From JABWBJ01 sp036507855 (GTDB lineage Bacteria > Gemmatimonadota > Gemmatimonadetes > Gemmatimonadales > Gemmatimonadaceae), in assembly GCA_036507855.1 (NCBI GenBank), contig DATCIJ010000222.1, positions 1-25,645 on the forward strand: 25,645 nt of DNA, written 5' to 3'. Under the pieces are notes generated by a model, which searched no databases, had not been told where the DNA came from, and was given only the letters and a program-made list of their open reading frames with translations. The translations under genes and the position numbers were made by a program. Positions 23,760 through 25,645 of the stretch are shown here, piece after piece (position 1 is the stretch's first letter; each line of letters begins with the position of its first letter).

Positions 23760-23810
23760 GGTGCGTCGAGCATACGCAGCGGTGTCGGTGACCCAATCGG
23801 AACCAGTAAG

Positions 23811-23990
23811 CGTCAGACCTCACCCAAATGGAGTTTGAGTGTTACGGCTCCGACCCTCCGCGAGTTAGCCCGGGAGCGAGCGACGGGGACCTGCCGGGCG
23901 AGCTCCGATGCCGCCGGAGGATGGTCACCACAAGCGTGGAAACCAGTGGCATCGGTGTCTAGCCAAGGCAGGTCCCCTAGCGAGCGACTC
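23811..23990 (-). repeat. Imperfect-palindrome element, copy C
   Basis: Same plan as copies A and B but more diverged. GGGGACCTGCC (23885-23895) pairs perfectly with 23967-23977, and CCGATGCC (23905-23912) pairs with 23948-23955. On the minus strand the core comes first and a tail with AGGTCTGACG (23811-23820) ends it. The element lies 32 nt behind the stop of the minus-strand ABC-2 permease, so its orientation relative to its upstream gene is the same as for copy A behind the exporter. Confidence 0.7.
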
Positions 23991-24022
23991 GCGCCGACAC
24001 CCAGGCTACGCGGAAGCAACCG

Positions 24023-25102
24023 CTACAGGTCCCTCCGACGGAACACCACGAACGTCACCAGCACAAACACCGCGATCCAGGCCAGCGGCAAGCCGATCAC
24101 CTTCAGCATGTCCGCATCCACCACCAGCGCCGGCTGGCCAACCGACACCGCGATCGCGTCGGCCCGCTCCACGTACGCCGCGCTCCAGATGTTAGGGTTC
24201 GCCGGTCCACGCAGGGCAGTCAGCGGCATGTATGGCATCACCTTGCTCGCCAGCTCGACGCTCCCGATCCGCCGGAGCACCAGCCCGATCAGCTGCTCCA
24301 GGAACGCGAAGTACAGGAAGAAGACGCCGATAGCCCCGCCCGTACTGCGCAGGAGCATCGCCAGCATGAACGCCATGGCGGCGAAGCCCAGGCTGCCGAG
24401 TAAGTAGCCTCCGGCGACCTTGAGCTCGCCCAGCGACACCAGCGGCGCACCCGGATCGGGCGGCGGGTAGACCGCGCGGGGACGCTGCGATCGCGCGTCC
24501 CGCAACGCCTGGCGAAGCGTGGCCTGGGTCGAGTCGGACCGGCGCCTCCCGATGATCCGTGCCGAGTCGGCGGCCGTTGGAGCCTTGGCGAGCGCCTGAC
24601 GAGTAGAGTCGATCGCCGCCGCCAGCGCGGCGGCCTGCGACGCGGCGCTGTCCGGCTTCGCCGTGCTGGCTGGTGTCGGGGACGTCGCGGGCGTCGCGCC
24701 GTTAATGCGCCCGTAGATCGCCACCCCCGTGGCGACCGCGAACGGCACGATGGTGAACGCGATCGTGACCATGATCGCCATCAGCCACTTGGCGGCGAAG
24801 AACTGCTCCTTCGACAGGCCGTCGATCACGTTCTGTCGCGCCGTGCGCCAGGAGTACTCGCTCGTGACCAGCATGACGATGGTGAGGGCGAGGAAGAACG
24901 CTGGCATGGGACCCAACTCCGCGGCCGTCATCGCCCAGGAGAATGGCGGGACGAATGGCGCGCTGGTTCCCTGTCGTCCTTCCATCAACCCGCTGACAAT
25001 CGCCACGCCCGAGATGAGCGCCAGGAACGCGATCGCGACCCAGAAGGCGCGGCGCTTCACCGTCTTGATGTACTCGATGCGGAGCAACGTGCCGATCTTC
25101 AT
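24023..25102 (-). CDS. ABC-2 type permease with a large soluble insert
   Basis: Predicted inner-membrane subunit of an ABC exporter, 359 residues. The N-terminus RIEYIKTVKRRAFWVAIAFL is the classic ABC-2/NatB start. Hydrophobic segments lie at about 19-39, 66-82, 107-130, 230-250, 258-280 and 335-353, and the protein ends with the typical VFRRRDL. Between helices 3 and 4 (about 133-222) is a polar, Ala/Ser/Arg-rich insert (TPATSPTPASTAKPD, then a likely helix AASQAAALAAAIDSTRQAL) that most relatives lack. Its ATG overlaps the stop of the ATPase gene by 4 nt (ATGA), so the two are coupled. Substrate is unknown. Confidence 0.88.
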   Translation of the reverse strand: MKIGTLLRIEYIKTVKRRAFWVAIAFLALISGVAIVSGLMEGRQGTSAPFVPPFSWAMTAAELGPMPAFFLALTIVMLVTSEYSWRTARQNVIDGLSKEQFFAAKWLMAIMVTIAFTIVPFAVATGVAIYGRINGATPATSPTPASTAKPDSAASQAAALAAAIDSTRQALAKAPTAADSARIIGRRRSDSTQATLRQALRDARSQRPRAVYPPPDPGAPLVSLGELKVAGGYLLGSLGFAAMAFMLAMLLRSTGGAIGVFFLYFAFLEQLIGLVLRRIGSVELASKVMPYMPLTALRGPANPNIWSAAYVERADAIAVSVGQPALVVDADMLKVIGLPLAWIAVFVLVTFVVFRRRDL

Positions 25103-25645
25103 GCGGCACCTCCGGCGTCCTTCGCGGTCGCCTCGATGAACACGTCCTCGAGCGTCCTCCGCTCGACCGCCAGATGCGAAACGACCACACCCCGCTCATG
25201 GGCAAAACGGTTGAGCGCGGCCAGGTCGTCATTGGCCAGGCTCACAAACAACCGGTCTCCCCGCTCCTCGGCCCCTGTTGCCGCCGGATACTCAGCGACC
25301 ATGCGTCTCAGCGCCGCGAGGTCATTCGACGCCACCGACGCGACCGTCGCCCCGGCGACCAGGTCGCGCACCGCGCTCTGCCTGACGACGCGGCCGGTGC
25401 GGAGGATCGCCACGTGCGTGCAGGTGCGCTCGACTTCCCAGAGGAGGTGGCTGGAGAGGAAGATCGTTGCGCCGCGCGCGGCCAGGGCGAGGATGATTTC
25501 GCGCACCTCGCGCATGCCTTCCGGGTCGAGTCCGTTCGCGGGCTCGTCGAGGATGATGAGCTCCGGGTCGCCGAGCATCGTGGCGGCGAGCGCCAGGCGT
25601 TGCTTCATGCCCAGCGAGTACTTGCGGAAGGCGTCGCGCTGGCGT
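25099..25645 (-). CDS. ABC exporter ATPase (NatA/CcmA type), 5' end outside window
   Basis: The gene runs off the right edge; 182 codons remain. The frame continues upstream of the Met codon at 25608 as FRKYSLGMKQRL, which is the ABC signature (YSLGM for LSGGQ), so that Met is internal and not the start. Walker B is LIILDEPANGLDP, the switch His lies in LSSHLLWEVE, and the C-terminal part has the usual extra domain of drug/Na+ exporters ending RRTLEDVFIEAT. Walker A lies outside the window. Its TGA overlaps the ATG of the ABC-2 permease gene (ATGA), forming an exporter pair. Confidence 0.9.
   Translation of the reverse strand, partial: RQRDAFRKYSLGMKQRLALAATMLGDPELIILDEPANGLDPEGMREVREIILALAARGATIFLSSHLLWEVERTCTHVAILRTGRVVRQSAVRDLVAGATVASVASNDLAALRRMVAEYPAATGAEERGDRLFVSLANDDLAALNRFAHERGVVVSHLAVERRTLEDVFIEATAKDAGGAA

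Noticed and set aside
21888..23990. Insertion sequence or CRISPR array in the repeat-rich region
   Set aside because: No transposase ORF, no evident target duplications, and the repeats are three long palindromes at irregular distances instead of short regular repeats with spacers.

Overview
The window is a high-GC stretch from a Gram-negative bacterium. Outer-membrane machinery is plentiful: an Omp85/BamA-type barrel, a TamB-type translocase, a TonB-dependent receptor, and a SusD/RagB remnant outside any Bacteroidetes-like base composition. Together with a sortilin-like Asp-box secreted protein, this best fits Gemmatimonadota or a close relative. That assignment is inference; no rRNA or tRNA gene was seen to settle it.

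Layout. The left part (1-13214) is coded entirely on the minus strand: a large secreted Asp-box propeller protein (cut by the window edge), a small membrane protein, a P1/DmpA-type self-cleaving peptidase coupled to a tiny zinc-ribbon protein, then a tight envelope operon that runs response regulator/GGDEF-like -> BamA-type barrel -> TamB -> diacylglycerol kinase-like lipid kinase. A 354-bp divergent intergenic region (13215-13568) separates it from a plus-strand operon (13569-21862). That operon holds a PaaK-like adenylate-forming enzyme, an SsuA/NitT-type lipoprotein, a TonB-dependent receptor, an SsuB-type ATPase, an SsuC-type permease and an MsbA-like ABC exporter. Three of its five junctions are stop/start overlaps TGATG. 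It reads as a complete envelope-spanning import route plus an exporter and an acid-activating enzyme, with unknown substrate.

The region 21863-24022 is not ordinary coding DNA. It holds three copies of a roughly 175-bp imperfect-palindrome element (two of them just behind the stop codon of a flanking gene and in the same orientation relative to it), two copies of a nested hairpin that follows SusD gene ends, a 5'-truncated SusD gene, and the 3' crumb of a second SusD gene. The right edge (24023-25645) holds a minus-strand ABC-2 type exporter pair, cut by the window.

Two sequence-level patterns run across the window. The heptamer GTTAGGC/GCCTAAC occurs eleven times, always in genes and always in the same codon phase, and brings in the otherwise scarce Leu codon TTA. 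Separately, degenerate tandem repeats with a strict 7-bp period sit immediately behind two minus-strand stop codons.
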